From Physocladia obscura (Eukaryota > Chytridiomycota > Chytridiomycetes > Chytridiales > Chytriomycetaceae), in the NCBI GenBank assembly GCA_027596945.1, contig JADGJH010000587.1, forward strand, positions 1-16,465: DNA of 16,465 nucleotides, given 5' to 3'. The notes under the pieces are model-generated. The model worked only from the letters and a program-made list of their open reading frames with translations, was not told the origin of the DNA and searched no databases. The position numbers were made by a program, and so were the translations under genes. Of this stretch, positions 8,354-16,465 are shown piece after piece (positions within the stretch are counted from its first letter, which is position 1; each line of letters starts with the position of its first letter).

Positions 8354-8763
8354 TGATTTTCTTATTTTTTATTCTCCGTTGCGTACGATATTTTAATTAA
8401 TTACTTTTCATTTCAAAAAATAACATCAATCACATATTTTTTGTGTTTTGTCATTGGATCAAAAATTTTCGGCTGGTGCTTTCGATTTTAATTACTGCCA
8501 GTATGCTGGACTGGAATCAAGGATTCTAAAAATCCAAGTCGCAACAATTGGTTCCTATGGCTTGCAATGTCATGTGCTATAATGGAACACTGGTCACTAA
8601 TGACTTTGATATCGAAAATATATTATACTATCAAAATCGCTGCTTGATTCGCAAAAACGTGTGGGTTTTTAAATTCATTCCAAATTTGAAAAAAAAAAAA
8701 ACAGAATGTTTTGATTGTCAAATTTGCTGTAATTAAATTATATATTTTTATTTGATTTTGGCA
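8354..8763. other. Intergenic region with one doubtful short ORF
   Basis: A 59-codon plus-strand frame runs from the ATG at 8557 to 8736. It is cysteine-rich at both ends and contains a long A tract read as lysines. It matches nothing I know and is probably fortuitous, although it might be an exon preceding the ORF at 8764. Confidence 0.3.
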
Positions 8764-8991
8764 ATGAAAAAAGAGGCGAAACAATTGATGAAAAACTTTT
8801 CCGAAGAACTTGGAGGAGTACAGAGTAAGAATGCTTCGTATTTTGATTTTTCGTTAATGCGATTTGTGAAATATGATGCTGATTATGTCGCGTTGTCTCA
8901 ATATTTTCTCACATTTCACGTCACTGGAGGGTCTTGTTCTAGTCCTTCCATGTTAGTAACGCAATTTGTGGAATACAAAGTTAATGACTAA
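8764..8991 (+). CDS. Small hypothetical ORF, 75 aa
   Basis: An ATG at 8764 opens 75 codons to the TAA at 8989-8991. The product starts with a basic helix-like stretch ('KKEAKQLMKNFSEEL') and continues with mixed, soluble-looking sequence. Composition is protein-like and A/T tracts are fewer than in the flanks, but no family is recognised, and it could be an exon of a longer gene or a relict. No splice partner could be fixed. Confidence 0.25.
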   Translation: MKKEAKQLMKNFSEELGGVQSKNASYFDFSLMRFVKYDADYVALSQYFLTFHVTGGSCSSPSMLVTQFVEYKVND

Positions 8992-9085
8992 TTTAGAAGT
9001 TCAGATAGTCTTGCATTCACCATATTAATATCGGATTATGCAATTGTCAAAGTTGAAATCAATTTTTGAACCTAGCCCGCCAAAA

Positions 9086-9105
9086 GGAAAAAAAATTTTT
9101 TTTCC
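9086..9105. repeat. 20-bp perfect palindrome (GG-A8-T8-CC) in the leader of the F-box gene
   Basis: GGAAAAAAAATTTTTTTTCC is its own reverse complement. It lies 68 bp before the ATG at 9173. Rigid A8T8 tracts exclude nucleosomes, so a promoter or leader role is plausible. Reading through it as coding is possible from an upstream ATG at 9038 but gives low-complexity Lys/Phe sequence. Confidence 0.6.
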
Positions 9106-9172
9106 TCAAAAAACGAGATTTTTGTCCTCGAATTTCAATCAACCAACCCCTTACAACATTCAGACGCACATA

Positions 9173-10774
9173 ATGAGGGAACTACAAACCATTCCACCAG
9201 AGTTAATTCAAGAGATCCTCGTCAACCTTCCAATTTGTTCAGACGCAATCCGTTCAACGGCTTTCTCATCAAAGAGTTTGTTCGCGTCCAATCTTCTCCA
9301 CGATGTCAGTTTCGCAAAAATGCACGTTGATCATCAGCTGAAACTGTCCGGCCTTGATCTTTGGGAATTCTTGGACAAATGTGGGGTCAAATTCGGCAGA
9401 TGGCTCGCACTTCCCTTTAATTACAAAGTCGTCGTGTACGCAAAAGTCCTGATGGCTGAACGATGGAAAAAAGCTGACGTTGAACGCGATATGGACAAGA
9501 ATTTGTTTTATTCATTGCGCTGGGCACTTCCATGCGATTCAAAGATTGCCTTACCCATGTTGATCAGAATTCGCGAAAATTTCCCATGCTTTGACATTGG
9601 GTGCCACCGAAACAGAACTTTTCGATGGGCTGCTCGTTTCGGACAATTGGACATTGTCAAAATGTTGTTGAAAGATTCAAAAGTGGATCCGTCTGATGAC
9701 GGAAATTTGGCATCGATTTGGGCCCTTGAAAATCAGTTTGTTGACATCGTTCGTTTGCTGTTGGAAGATAGACGGATTGCACCTAATTTCAACAATAACC
9801 ATCCCATTAAAATTGCAAGTCAATATGGAATGCACGAGGTTGTTTCTATTTTACTCACGCTCTCTACTGTAAATCCGGCTGTCGAAGATAACGTACCTTT
9901 GAGACTAGCGTGTCAAGACGGTCAAACTCAAATTGTGAAATTATTGCTGCAAGACCAACGTGTTGATCCAGCAGCATTCAACAACTATTCAATTATTATT
10001 GCATCCAGACTTGGAAAAACGGATGTTGTGAAAGTACTGTTGGCTGAAGGTGCTCGCATCGATCCCACACAAAACGAAAGCGAAGCCATCAGAGATGCTT
10101 CTGAAAACGGCCATGGTGAAATCGTTCGGCTGCTTTTAAATGACGGCAGAGCAGATCCTTCTGTCAGACAAAATTTTCCTCTCAAAATGGCAGCGCAATG
10201 TGGATACAGTGAAATTGTGGAAATGCTTCTTCGAGACACCAGAATTGAGCCGCAACCGTGGATATTGAAAATTGCTGCCAGCCATGGGCATTGCTCGGTA
10301 ATTTCGACTCTTTTAAAAGATGCAAGATTTAATCCATCGTCAAGTTTAATTGAAGCTATCTTGCGTGCTTGTCGCAATGGCCATAAACATGCAGTGCAAA
10401 TTTTATTGGCTGACCCTCGAGTAAAGATTGACAATCAAGAAAGCAAAGTTCTGAAAAATGCAGTGGAATCAGGAAATATTTCACTTTTCAAGCTACTACT
10501 GACTTATTTTGATCCATCAATTGAAAACCAATCTACTCTCAAATATGCTGCTCGCATTGGTAATGCGGATTTAGTTTCCATTCTGCTGGAAGATTCAAGG
10601 GCAAAAACCGATGCCAATTATCGTCAAGCAATCAGAGAAGCTGTGGAATACTCACATTTCAAAGTCGTGAGACTTTTGTTGGAAAATGTAAATTGCTCCT
10701 CAAAAAATTCATTAAATGATATGGGTGAAAAGCAGATTGTTAATATTGCTGAAACTTATTTGAAGTCAAATTAA
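9173..10774 (+). CDS. F-box and ankyrin-repeat protein
   Basis: A single exon of 533 residues. 'IPPELIQEILVNL' near residue 7 starts a short F-box, the segment that binds Skp1 in SCF ubiquitin ligases. After a linker come about eleven ankyrin repeats of 33-36 residues (roughly residues 155-520), each with '(A)-x-x-G-x-x-x-(I/V)-V-x-x-LL' helices and a 'D-x-R-x-x-P' turn, for example 'GQTQIVKLLLQDQRVDPA' and 'GHGEIVRLLLNDGRADPS'. The repeats presumably recruit a target for ubiquitination; the target is unknown. Such proteins are multiplied in chytrid genomes. The frame is open from another ATG at 9038, but the extra 45 codons run through an A8T8 palindrome and precede the usual F-box start, so 9173 is preferred. 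The gene converges on the SAC1 gene with 78 bp between stops. Confidence 0.85.
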   Translation: MRELQTIPPELIQEILVNLPICSDAIRSTAFSSKSLFASNLLHDVSFAKMHVDHQLKLSGLDLWEFLDKCGVKFGRWLALPFNYKVVVYAKVLMAERWKKADVERDMDKNLFYSLRWALPCDSKIALPMLIRIRENFPCFDIGCHRNRTFRWAARFGQLDIVKMLLKDSKVDPSDDGNLASIWALENQFVDIVRLLLEDRRIAPNFNNNHPIKIASQYGMHEVVSILLTLSTVNPAVEDNVPLRLACQDGQTQIVKLLLQDQRVDPAAFNNYSIIIASRLGKTDVVKVLLAEGARIDPTQNESEAIRDASENGHGEIVRLLLNDGRADPSVRQNFPLKMAAQCGYSEIVEMLLRDTRIEPQPWILKIAASHGHCSVISTLLKDARFNPSSSLIEAILRACRNGHKHAVQILLADPRVKIDNQESKVLKNAVESGNISLFKLLLTYFDPSIENQSTLKYAARIGNADLVSILLEDSRAKTDANYRQAIREAVEYSHFKVVRLLLENVNCSSKNSLNDMGEKQIVNIAETYLKSN

Positions 10775-10852
10775 ATTATTTAATATTATTTGATCTCATA
10801 AGATTGAAATAATAAATTTGTTCTTTATGTAACCTGTGAACACAAAATAATA
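10775..10852. terminator. Shared 78-bp 3' intergenic region between convergent genes
   Basis: The F-box/ankyrin stop (10774) and the SAC1 stop (10853 on the minus strand) are separated by 78 A/T-rich bases. AATAAA at 10811-10816 can serve the plus-strand gene. The transcripts probably overlap at their 3' ends. Confidence 0.45.
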
Positions 10853-13165
10853 TCAAAATTGATTTGTACTCAGTTTTGGTTGATCAACAACAGCCAAAGC
10901 CGATATGCCAAAAATTTTGACTGCAAAAAATGCAGTAATGCAAATGTACAGTGCTTGAGCAAATTGTACAAAATTGGTGACCTTATTTGGTGCATACAAC
11001 ATGATTGCACTTAGAAATAACCCAACGAAACTGTGATCAGCATCGATTTGTCCACTCTTGAATTTTTCTGTGTCAGTCGCGCGTATAAATTTTAAATAAA
11101 AAGCAACAAACACCTTCAACAGCTGCAAAAGTGGCTCAATCAAATTGAATATATAATGTGGGACAATTGCTTTGGGCAAAATTGGGTTTTCTTCTTCGTG
11201 AACCTTTCTAACAGATTCTTTTGCAAGCCGTTTCCAAGTTTCGTTTTGATCGTATTTTCCTGTCCAAATATCACACGCATCTTGCCGGCGTCCATCAACG
11301 TAGTGATTCAAATAGTATCGCACAAGACTGTTGACACCATCATTTAAACTGCCGCGAATCCAACGGTGCCGTTTCAAACCTGGAGAACGCGTTACATCGC
11401 CGCGCAGAGCGCGAGTTCCAGCATAAATAAGGCTTGCGGCATCGCCAGCATCGGCGTACAGGTCATTGAATACGCGGGCCATAACGGAATTGTTTTCAAG
11501 TGCGCGTACAACGGCGTTTTCATCCACTGACAAACCATTTTGTTGTGCGTGTGTCGAAGATGATTCATTTGCAGCAAGCAAGAGGCTGAAAATTTGCCGT
11601 GGAAGAATAATTTTAGCAAGGAGGGTACATGTAAGATTAGTGCGATCCAGAGAATCAAGGCACGATGTTCTTGCGACACCAGACTGCAGAGAAATGGTTT
11701 TGAAAACGTTTACTTTTTTGAGAACCCCATTCCCGGTTTTACTTTTCGGGGCAGAGAATCTAATTGGTGAAGTCGAGCGCGATTGAGACGCAGAAAACGA
11801 CGGGATCGGCCCATTTCCAGCGAAAACGCCCGATTGAAGCAGTTTTTGCTTTACACGATCTAAGAGAACAGTAATATTAGCATAATTAAAATTTTTGCAC
11901 CACTTGTTGATCGGAAAATCTTCGTGAATAACAGCATAGTCATTGAATTTGTCAACAGCGTCTTCATAAGTGCTCGATAAAGTTGCTTCACGTCCAAAAT
12001 CATCCAATAAATTAATGCAAATAATTTTTGCTTCAGTTTTCGGTTCATTTTTCGATTCTTCCGGAATGTATTGTGTTTTGAGGTCACGAAAATGAGCCCT
12101 AACACGCGCCCATACTTCCGGTGCGTCCAATCCTTCAAAAAATACTTTCGGTTTGTACGCTAGGTTTCTCGGCTGAGACCAGACTAATGGAACACTCCCG
12201 CGCACTTGAACGTGCGAACTTATCCCCAAATCGTGGTGGAAATCGTGGTTGAATACAATCTGTTCCATTTCTAAAAAATTCGATGCGTGCCCCGATTCAT
12301 CGATACCACGCGAAAGATATCGCGTCCCAAATCGTCGAGTGCTTGTGCGGGAAACGAGAGTGACAGTATATATTTTTTCGCTGGTTTCAACTTGGATTGG
12401 AATATCGACGCTGCCGATGTAACCGCAGATAATTTTTGTGATCCAGGGAGAGGTTGGCAAAGATTGAGAGTTCGGTGAAGAAACGGACTGCAGCGGTTGC
12501 ATCAGATGGCCGTTGAAAAAGAATCTGTCATCAATATTGGAAGGGAGAGATTTGTCGAGAAGCAAACTGTTATGCTGCAGGCTGTGCGTCAAATCATAGT
12601 TGTGAGCGTAATAAAGGTGTCCAGAATTAACAATGTTCAGAAGGCTTTCTAATAGCTGCATGTCAAGAAACCGACGCGCTGCAAAGTTATTTTGTGCCAA
12701 TTCCTGTTGGTCGTTTTGCAAAGACAGCGCGCAGCCGCAAGCTACGCGCCACACTTTATGCGTCTGGATTGTTCCGGCAAGTTCGCGCTGAGTCACCAGG
12801 AGGACATATGGCCCTTTTTTTTTTTTTAAGTTTAATTTGAATTAATGAACAATTCTGTTTTAGTTTGATGGCAATTTACCAGAAGTCAGTTGAATAATTC
12901 CGATTACAGCATGTGCGTATACACTTTTTCGAATATCATCTAGACTGGGAAAACCACCCGCTAGGTCACCGTTCAATAGTTTTTAAGTTCTCGTTTTTGA
13001 AACTGAACAGGAATTACCAGAAACAAAGCAATTTTTGCTGGTGACGACCAAAACTCCAAAATCGTCGCGATCTTCTTCTGAGTGACGAAATCGCGGAGCT
13101 TCAATCACGATTCGTCCATATTTGGTTTCTACTGCTTGGAAAGTTTCATTGGGTTGAATCATCAA
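10853..13165 (-). CDS. SAC1: SAC1-type phosphoinositide phosphatase, three exons
   Basis: Exons 13165-13018, 12960-12880 and 12813-10853 join in frame (phases 1 and 1) to about 729 residues. The second junction reconstitutes 'LTSGPYVLLVTQ', matching the start of the conserved SAC N-domain. Later come 'YDLTHSLQ', 'SRRFGTRY'-like sequence ('TSTRRFGTRYLSRGIDE') and the catalytic CX5R loop CLDSLDRTN at about residues 461-469. The usual second Cys of C-x-D-C-L-D-R-T is Ser here; the nucleophilic Cys461 and Arg467 are kept. Hydrophobic segments near the C-terminus (about 630-652, 673-682 and 692-719) fit the ER/Golgi membrane anchor of Sac1, which dephosphorylates PtdIns4P and controls its pool between ER and Golgi. 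A Ser-rich insert (about residues 415-435) helps explain the length, greater than the usual 600. The alternative exon-2 acceptor at 12940 would shorten the protein by seven residues. Confidence 0.88.
12814..12879 (-). other. SAC1 intron 2 with an A13 tract in place of the 3' pyrimidine tract
   Basis: In gene sense it begins GTAAAT after a phase-1 G and ends in thirteen A followed by G, then exon GGCCATATG. Protein homology on both sides fixes the junction to the residue. A homopurine 3' end directly before the AG is unusual, since a pyrimidine tract is expected. Confidence 0.65.
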
Positions 13166-13348
13166 AAATTGGCAACCTGAAAAATAGTCAAAAAGTGAGA
13201 AAAAGGTATTGCAAAGTAAGGATCTTTGTGGAGAAGCCGGGAAAAAAGGTGCAGGAAAATCAAAAGATGCCGAACGTGTTTGGATAATTTTACCAGATTC
13301 GGTTATAATTCACTGTTTTTTCTCCAGTACATCCAAAATAAACATGCT

Positions 13349-13585
13349 TTAACTGGACTAGAAGACACTGAAGGCGTGGACATTGCTTCTGTTCGTACAT
13401 CCGCGATTTCAAAGGGATTGGGAAAAGCTGCTGTAACATTCGTTTAAGAATACTCAAGGAGAAAACTTGGTGTCGAGAAATTGACGTTCGAACTTAGAAT
13501 GAGTAACAACGGAATGTATTATCGAATAGAGTATAGAGATTTTGCAGAACGAGTAGTTGTGGATTGGAGTGAAGAAAGTATTTGA
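13349..13585 (+). pseudogene. Decayed GNAT acetyltransferase copy
   Basis: A single plus-strand frame matches the second exon of the intact GNAT gene that follows at 13993. It shows 'LEDTEGVDIASV', then 'GLGKAAVTFV', an in-frame TAA (13445-13447), 'LGVEKLTF', and 'GMYYRIEYRDFAERV' ending 'DWSEESI' before a TGA at 13585. Compared with the intact copy, about fifteen residues covering the beta strand before the acetyl-CoA loop are missing, and further residues are lost before GMYY. The first exon with the conserved ECGW segment is absent. The stop plus the deletion of cofactor-binding sequence mean it cannot encode an active enzyme. It arose by local duplication, and only a modest number of changes separate the copies. 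Confidence 0.8.
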
Positions 13586-13719
13586 TAACATGGATTGATG
13601 CCCACAGTGAAAATTTTGAATGACAAACTTTGCTTGTAATCAGTTTGTGACAGCAAATGGCTGTGAATCATTGGGTCACAAAATTGTTTTGAAAGATTTT
13701 CAAATCAAACTTGTCAGAA

Positions 13720-14303
13720 ATGTCTGTTGTCATCCGGCACCTTCCGAGTAAACCATCGCAAAACGACATTGACTTGATAATCCAACTTCGCAAAGAATGC
13801 GGATGGGGTTTGGATCTAGTTCCGGAATGGCTTGATTTGACCGCACGCGGTCTCCGCATCAACTTTTTCATTGAAACAAGCAACGATTCTGCCGATTCTT
13901 CAGATAAACCGCCAGTTCAGGCTGCAGGTATCATGTTTTCTTGTTTCTCTCATTACTCTATGTTCACTCTTCAATATTTTGTGTTTTTGAAGGAATGATC
14001 TCACTGGTGCTTGAAGACACGGCTGATCCCGACATGGCATCGGTTGCAAACAAGACGGCATCGGTCGCTTCGCTATACGTACGGCCGCAGTTTGAAGGGC
14101 GAGGTCTTGGGAAAGCTGCAATGGTTTTTGTTGAGCAGTTTGCCAGAGACAAGCTTGAGGTTGAGAAATTAACGTTGGGAGTTGGGGCAAGCAATGAGAA
14201 AGTGTATGGAATGTATTACCGGATAGGATATAGAGAGTTTAAGGAGCGAGTAGAGGTGCATTGGAGTAAGGAAGGAATGGCTTTGATGATGAAGAGCATA
14301 TAA
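13720..14303 (+). CDS. GNAT-family N-acetyltransferase, two exons
   Basis: Exons 13720-13927 and 13993-14303 encode about 172 residues. The 65-nt intron begins GTATCA and ends TTTTGAAG, splitting a Gly codon in phase 1. Exon 1 holds 'LRKECGWGLDLVPEWL'; exon 2 holds the acetyl-CoA pyrophosphate loop 'PQFEGRGLGKAAM', the following amphipathic helix, and the late 'GMYYRIGYREFKER' strand with the Tyr often used as a general acid in GNATs. It transfers acetyl from acetyl-CoA to an amine of unknown identity and is probably cytosolic. The start is the ATG at 13720; the upstream frame offers only TTG. It is paralogous to the minus-strand gene ending 28 bp away and to the decayed copy just upstream. 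Confidence 0.87.
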
Positions 14304-14331
14304 AAAAAAAACATTTTTAATCTTTCCACAT
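14304..14331. terminator. 28-bp gap between convergent GNAT genes
   Basis: Only 28 bases, starting with an A-rich run, separate the two stop codons. Each transcript's 3' UTR must therefore run into the opposite gene, giving antisense overlap of paralogues. Confidence 0.45.
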
Positions 14332-14901
14332 TCATTCCTCTGAAAGCACTTTCATCATGTGGGCTTCACCAGCCTCACCCCAATCCAAGTTCCTCGCCTT
14401 GAATTCAGTATACCCAAGCCGAACATAGAGAGGAATTAGTTTTTTACTCGCAACGCTTGTATGCAAGGTTATTCGCTTAATACCGCGCTTTCTGGCAAAA
14501 TCTTCCGCAAGATTTATCGCCGATTTTGCGTATCCTTTTCCTTGAAATTGGTTACGAATAAACAGTGAACACAGATATGCTGTTTTTGTTGACGGATCAG
14601 CCATGTCCAAGTCCTCATCGAACTTCATTACGAGGGAAACCATTCCTGTAGTAAGTTTGAGTGAGAGCTATAGTGGAGCTGAGAGGCAAGGATTTGACTT
14701 GCCCACTACTTCATTCAAATATTGATTTGGACTGGTTTCATCAGTGTTTGCAATGATGAAATTATATCGCAAGCCTTGTTGGGCATGCGTGAACCAAGTT
14801 GGAACTGCTTCTAAATCCCATCCGCATTCGGTACGCAATTGGACAAGGTGTTCGAGATCCTTTTGGGAAGGGACACTCGGAAGAAGTTGGAGAGTAATCA
14901 T
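14332..14901 (-). CDS. GNAT-family N-acetyltransferase, paralogue with GC-AG intron
   Basis: Exons 14901-14703 and 14645-14332 encode about 170 residues. Exon 1 carries 'LRTECGWDLEAVPTWF', parallel to the ECGW segment of the plus-strand gene. Exon 2 has 'NQFQGKGYAKSAINLAEDFA', the acetyl-CoA loop and helix (Q-x-x-G-x-A form), and 'LYVRLGYTEFKAR'. The intron lies at exactly the same codon and phase as in the paralogue, after the G of a Gly codon, but its donor is GCAAGT; the acceptor is TACTACAG. No GT at a compatible phase exists at that place. The ATG at 14901 is chosen because it aligns with the paralogue's start, although the frame stays open upstream. The substrate is unknown. Confidence 0.86.
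14646..14702 (-). other. GC-AG intron (57 nt) in the minus-strand GNAT gene
   Basis: In gene sense it runs GCAAGTCAAAT...TTACTACAG. The donor GCAAGT keeps full complementarity to U1 apart from the GC, as known GC-AG introns do. Position and phase match the GT-AG intron of the paralogue at 13928-13992, which fixes the boundaries. Confidence 0.75.
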
Positions 14902-15023
14902 TTTGGAGTGATTCTTTTTGTGGTGAAAAATTTGAAGTGAATTAGTCACAATAAAAAAAAATAAAAAAATCTGCTGCCAAAGATTGAATCTGAATTTTGC
15001 AATACCCAAAAGACTACACCTTT

Positions 15024-15830
15024 TTAGTTTGATACACGCTCTGGATCTGAATAGCTCTTACCATGACGCGCTACATTATTCAAATTACTTAACAGCCTGG
15101 TGCTTAGTCTGTCTAGCAAGGACTTGGGAATGTTGTAGTTACACGGAGTTACTATACACGGAATTGTCAATAAGGAAGACATTTTTATCCCAAAACTTTG
15201 TCACTTACGACTTTCAGATAAACATACTTTCGGAGAATCTTCGCATTGACCGCTGGACGTCCAACAGGGAATATTCATAACTCCTGTTGAGCAAATTTGG
15301 CAGTTTTGTCCTATGATGAAATTGCTCACCAGAACACTAAAATGCTGCTCTCATTACCTACATGTTTATGATTGCTTTTCTCCTTTCCCACGCCGCATGT
15401 ACCAACATCTTCTGGCCAGTCTCCTCCAACGCCTCTATTTCCAATTTTGTTGTCAAAGATCTCCTCGATAATTTTCTCAAACATATACGGTCATATGTGT
15501 TACAGTGTTGCTAGTAACGTTAGAAATAATTCTAAAGACCAAAACACAACAACTTGCGCAACAGCAACAAAACTGAGTCTTCCCTTGATGCCAACGACTG
15601 AGACATCAATGGCAACAACAAGGACAAACGTAATCCCTGATAGACAGTCAAACATACTTGCAGGTTGCTGCAACGCTTCCAATAAACGCAACCAATAATT
15701 TTTTCTCAATGCACTGCTCATCAGAAGAATACCAAAACATATTGTGGATGTTGCACCAAATCAAAATTCTGTGGTTCAAAATTCCCCCTTTTTGAAATGT
15801 GCACCAAAATTGCGCCTTTTGCCAGCACCA
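15024..15830 (-). CDS. Probable multi-exon membrane protein, C-terminal part (gene model incomplete)
   Basis: On the minus strand three open pieces splice in phase into a plausible C-terminus. The first is a segment reading down to 15362 (containing 'KLEIEALEETGQKML' and 'AWERRKAIIN'). Then come an exon 15283-15228 ('YEYSLLDVQRSMRRF') and an exon 15112-15024 ('RLSTRLLSNLNNVARHGK') ending in TAA. The introns are GTAGGT...CTCAACAG (15361-15284) and GTATGT...TTGCTAG (15227-15113). Upstream, the frame 15721-15500 has two strongly hydrophobic stretches ('ITFVLVVAIDVSVVGI', 'FVAVAQVVVFWSLELF'), and another open piece lies at 15830-15724 after a TTTTTGCAG acceptor. The steps between these upstream pieces need very short introns or frameshifts, so the 5' half is unresolved and may be decayed. 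The arrangement suggests a polytopic protein with a basic cytosolic tail, perhaps receptor-like; no family motif proves this. Confidence 0.4.
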
Positions 15831-16066
15831 CTGCAAAAAGCATCGAACATCAAAGCCAAAGGTTCCAAATACTAAAGCATGCATAATCTACACAATGAAT
15901 CATTAAAAAGCCTATTTTTAAAATTTTTGTTGTAGTTGCTATTGAACACAACAAAATAAAGCATGTCATCAAATTGGAACTGGCACAACAGATACTGTTC
16001 AAAATAATAAGATCTTTTTTGATCTTCTTTTATTATCCTTAAGATAATTCATGTTTTTATTATTAG

Positions 16067-16254
16067 TGCATATTCAATGGATGCACTTTTATATGTAGCT
16101 GGCTTCAAAACAACTAACAGTCAAACAGCAAATGGCTCTGAAGGCACTGCAGTTTCAACATCAAATTCAACAGCCACCATGACAAATTCTTCTACTACAT
16201 CTCCAACTGCTGATAAGTTTCCAGTTGTTAGAGGGTTTAGTTTAGACTTCTAAG
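16067..16254 (+). CDS. Possible Ser/Thr-rich last exon
   Basis: After TTTTTATTATTAG (a usable 3' splice site) the plus strand is open to the TAA at 16252-16254. It reads 'MDALLYVAGF' and then a Ser/Thr/Asn-rich run ('STSNSTATMTNSSTTSPTA') ending in 'FPVVRGFSLDF'. AATAAA follows at 16290-16295, about 36 nt past the stop. This looks like the tail of a secreted or low-complexity protein. The same DNA is also open on the minus strand, and no upstream exon on the plus strand can be joined with confidence. Confidence 0.3.
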
Positions 16255-16465
16255 TTTATTCTTTAAAGCTTATTATAAAAACAAAGAGAAATAAAGTCCT
16301 TTTATGTGTTTTCCTGCGCAGTTTTACATTTGAAATGCCAACATGGCAGTTTTCTTTCAGTTTCCATGTTTTTCTAAAACAAGAAAAATTTCAGTTTGAA
16401 AAAGTTGCCTTGAAACACATCTTCTGACAAACAACAACATAAAGCTGTGTTGGCTCAGAAAACAC
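16255..16465. other. AT-rich right edge with a candidate poly(A) signal, no gene seen
   Basis: AATAAA at 16290-16295 suits a plus-strand transcript ending at 16254. The rest is A/T-rich and has no convincing frame on either strand before the window ends. Confidence 0.35.

Noticed and set aside
9985..10434. 149-codon minus-strand ORF
   Set aside because: Antisense shadow of the ankyrin repeats.
13226..13348. In-frame upstream extension of the GNAT relict from an ATG at 13226
   Set aside because: It shows no likeness to GNAT exon 1 (no ECGW segment) and contains a likely old intron end (TTTTCTCCAG near 13326).
15372..15698. 108-codon plus-strand ORF rich in Thr/Ser/Pro
   Set aside because: It runs opposite the minus-strand exons that splice in phase; the polar composition is what antisense of hydrophobic helices gives. 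Plus-strand coding here was not fully excluded.
1..16465. CRISPR arrays, operons, ribosome-binding sites, rRNA or tRNA genes
   Set aside because: None seen; spliceosomal introns and poly(A) signals show a eukaryotic nuclear region.

Overview
The window looks like the nuclear DNA of an early-diverging fungus, most likely a chytrid. The evidence is an AT-rich background, spliceosomal introns of roughly 55-130 nt (CTAAC-like branch sites in the clearest one), AATAAA-type 3' ends, and an F-box protein with a long series of ankyrin repeats ending in 'LLL-D-R-DP' turns, a family that is abundant in chytrids. The assignment rests on gene style only; no rRNA or marker gene is present.

Layout. Positions 1-2700 are mobile-element territory: the C-terminal half of a fungal tyrosine recombinase (Crypton/DIRS-type) enters from the left edge, followed on the minus strand by the truncated endonuclease start of a LINE, its AT-rich 5' flank, and an unrecognised 191-aa ORF that begins in unusually GC-rich DNA. 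Positions 3349-4146 encode a gamma-glutamylcyclotransferase-fold protein. Positions 4681-5708 hold a multi-exon gene of unknown function that is visible only when phase-compatible introns are joined. Positions 6286-6627 hold the N-terminus of a carboxypeptidase S-like protein with no peptidase domain behind it, divergent from a complete 14-TM (DHA2-type) MFS exporter at 6708-8353 with one intron. An F-box/ankyrin gene (9173-10774) converges on a complete three-exon SAC1-type phosphoinositide phosphatase (13165-10853, minus).

The right part carries a small GNAT acetyltransferase family: a decayed copy (13349-13585), an intact copy (13720-14303, plus) and a tail-to-tail intact paralogue (14901-14332, minus). 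The intact pair share an intron at the same phase-1 position, but the minus copy has a GC-AG intron. The last 1.4 kb contains C-terminal exons of a probable membrane protein on the minus strand and, overlapping in the same region, a possible Ser/Thr-rich last exon on the plus strand.

The genes do not form one pathway. They are ordinary housekeeping, transport and lineage-expanded genes next to a transposon-rich border. No novel defence or mobile system was found. The most useful results are recovered exon structures, pseudogene relicts and two non-standard introns.
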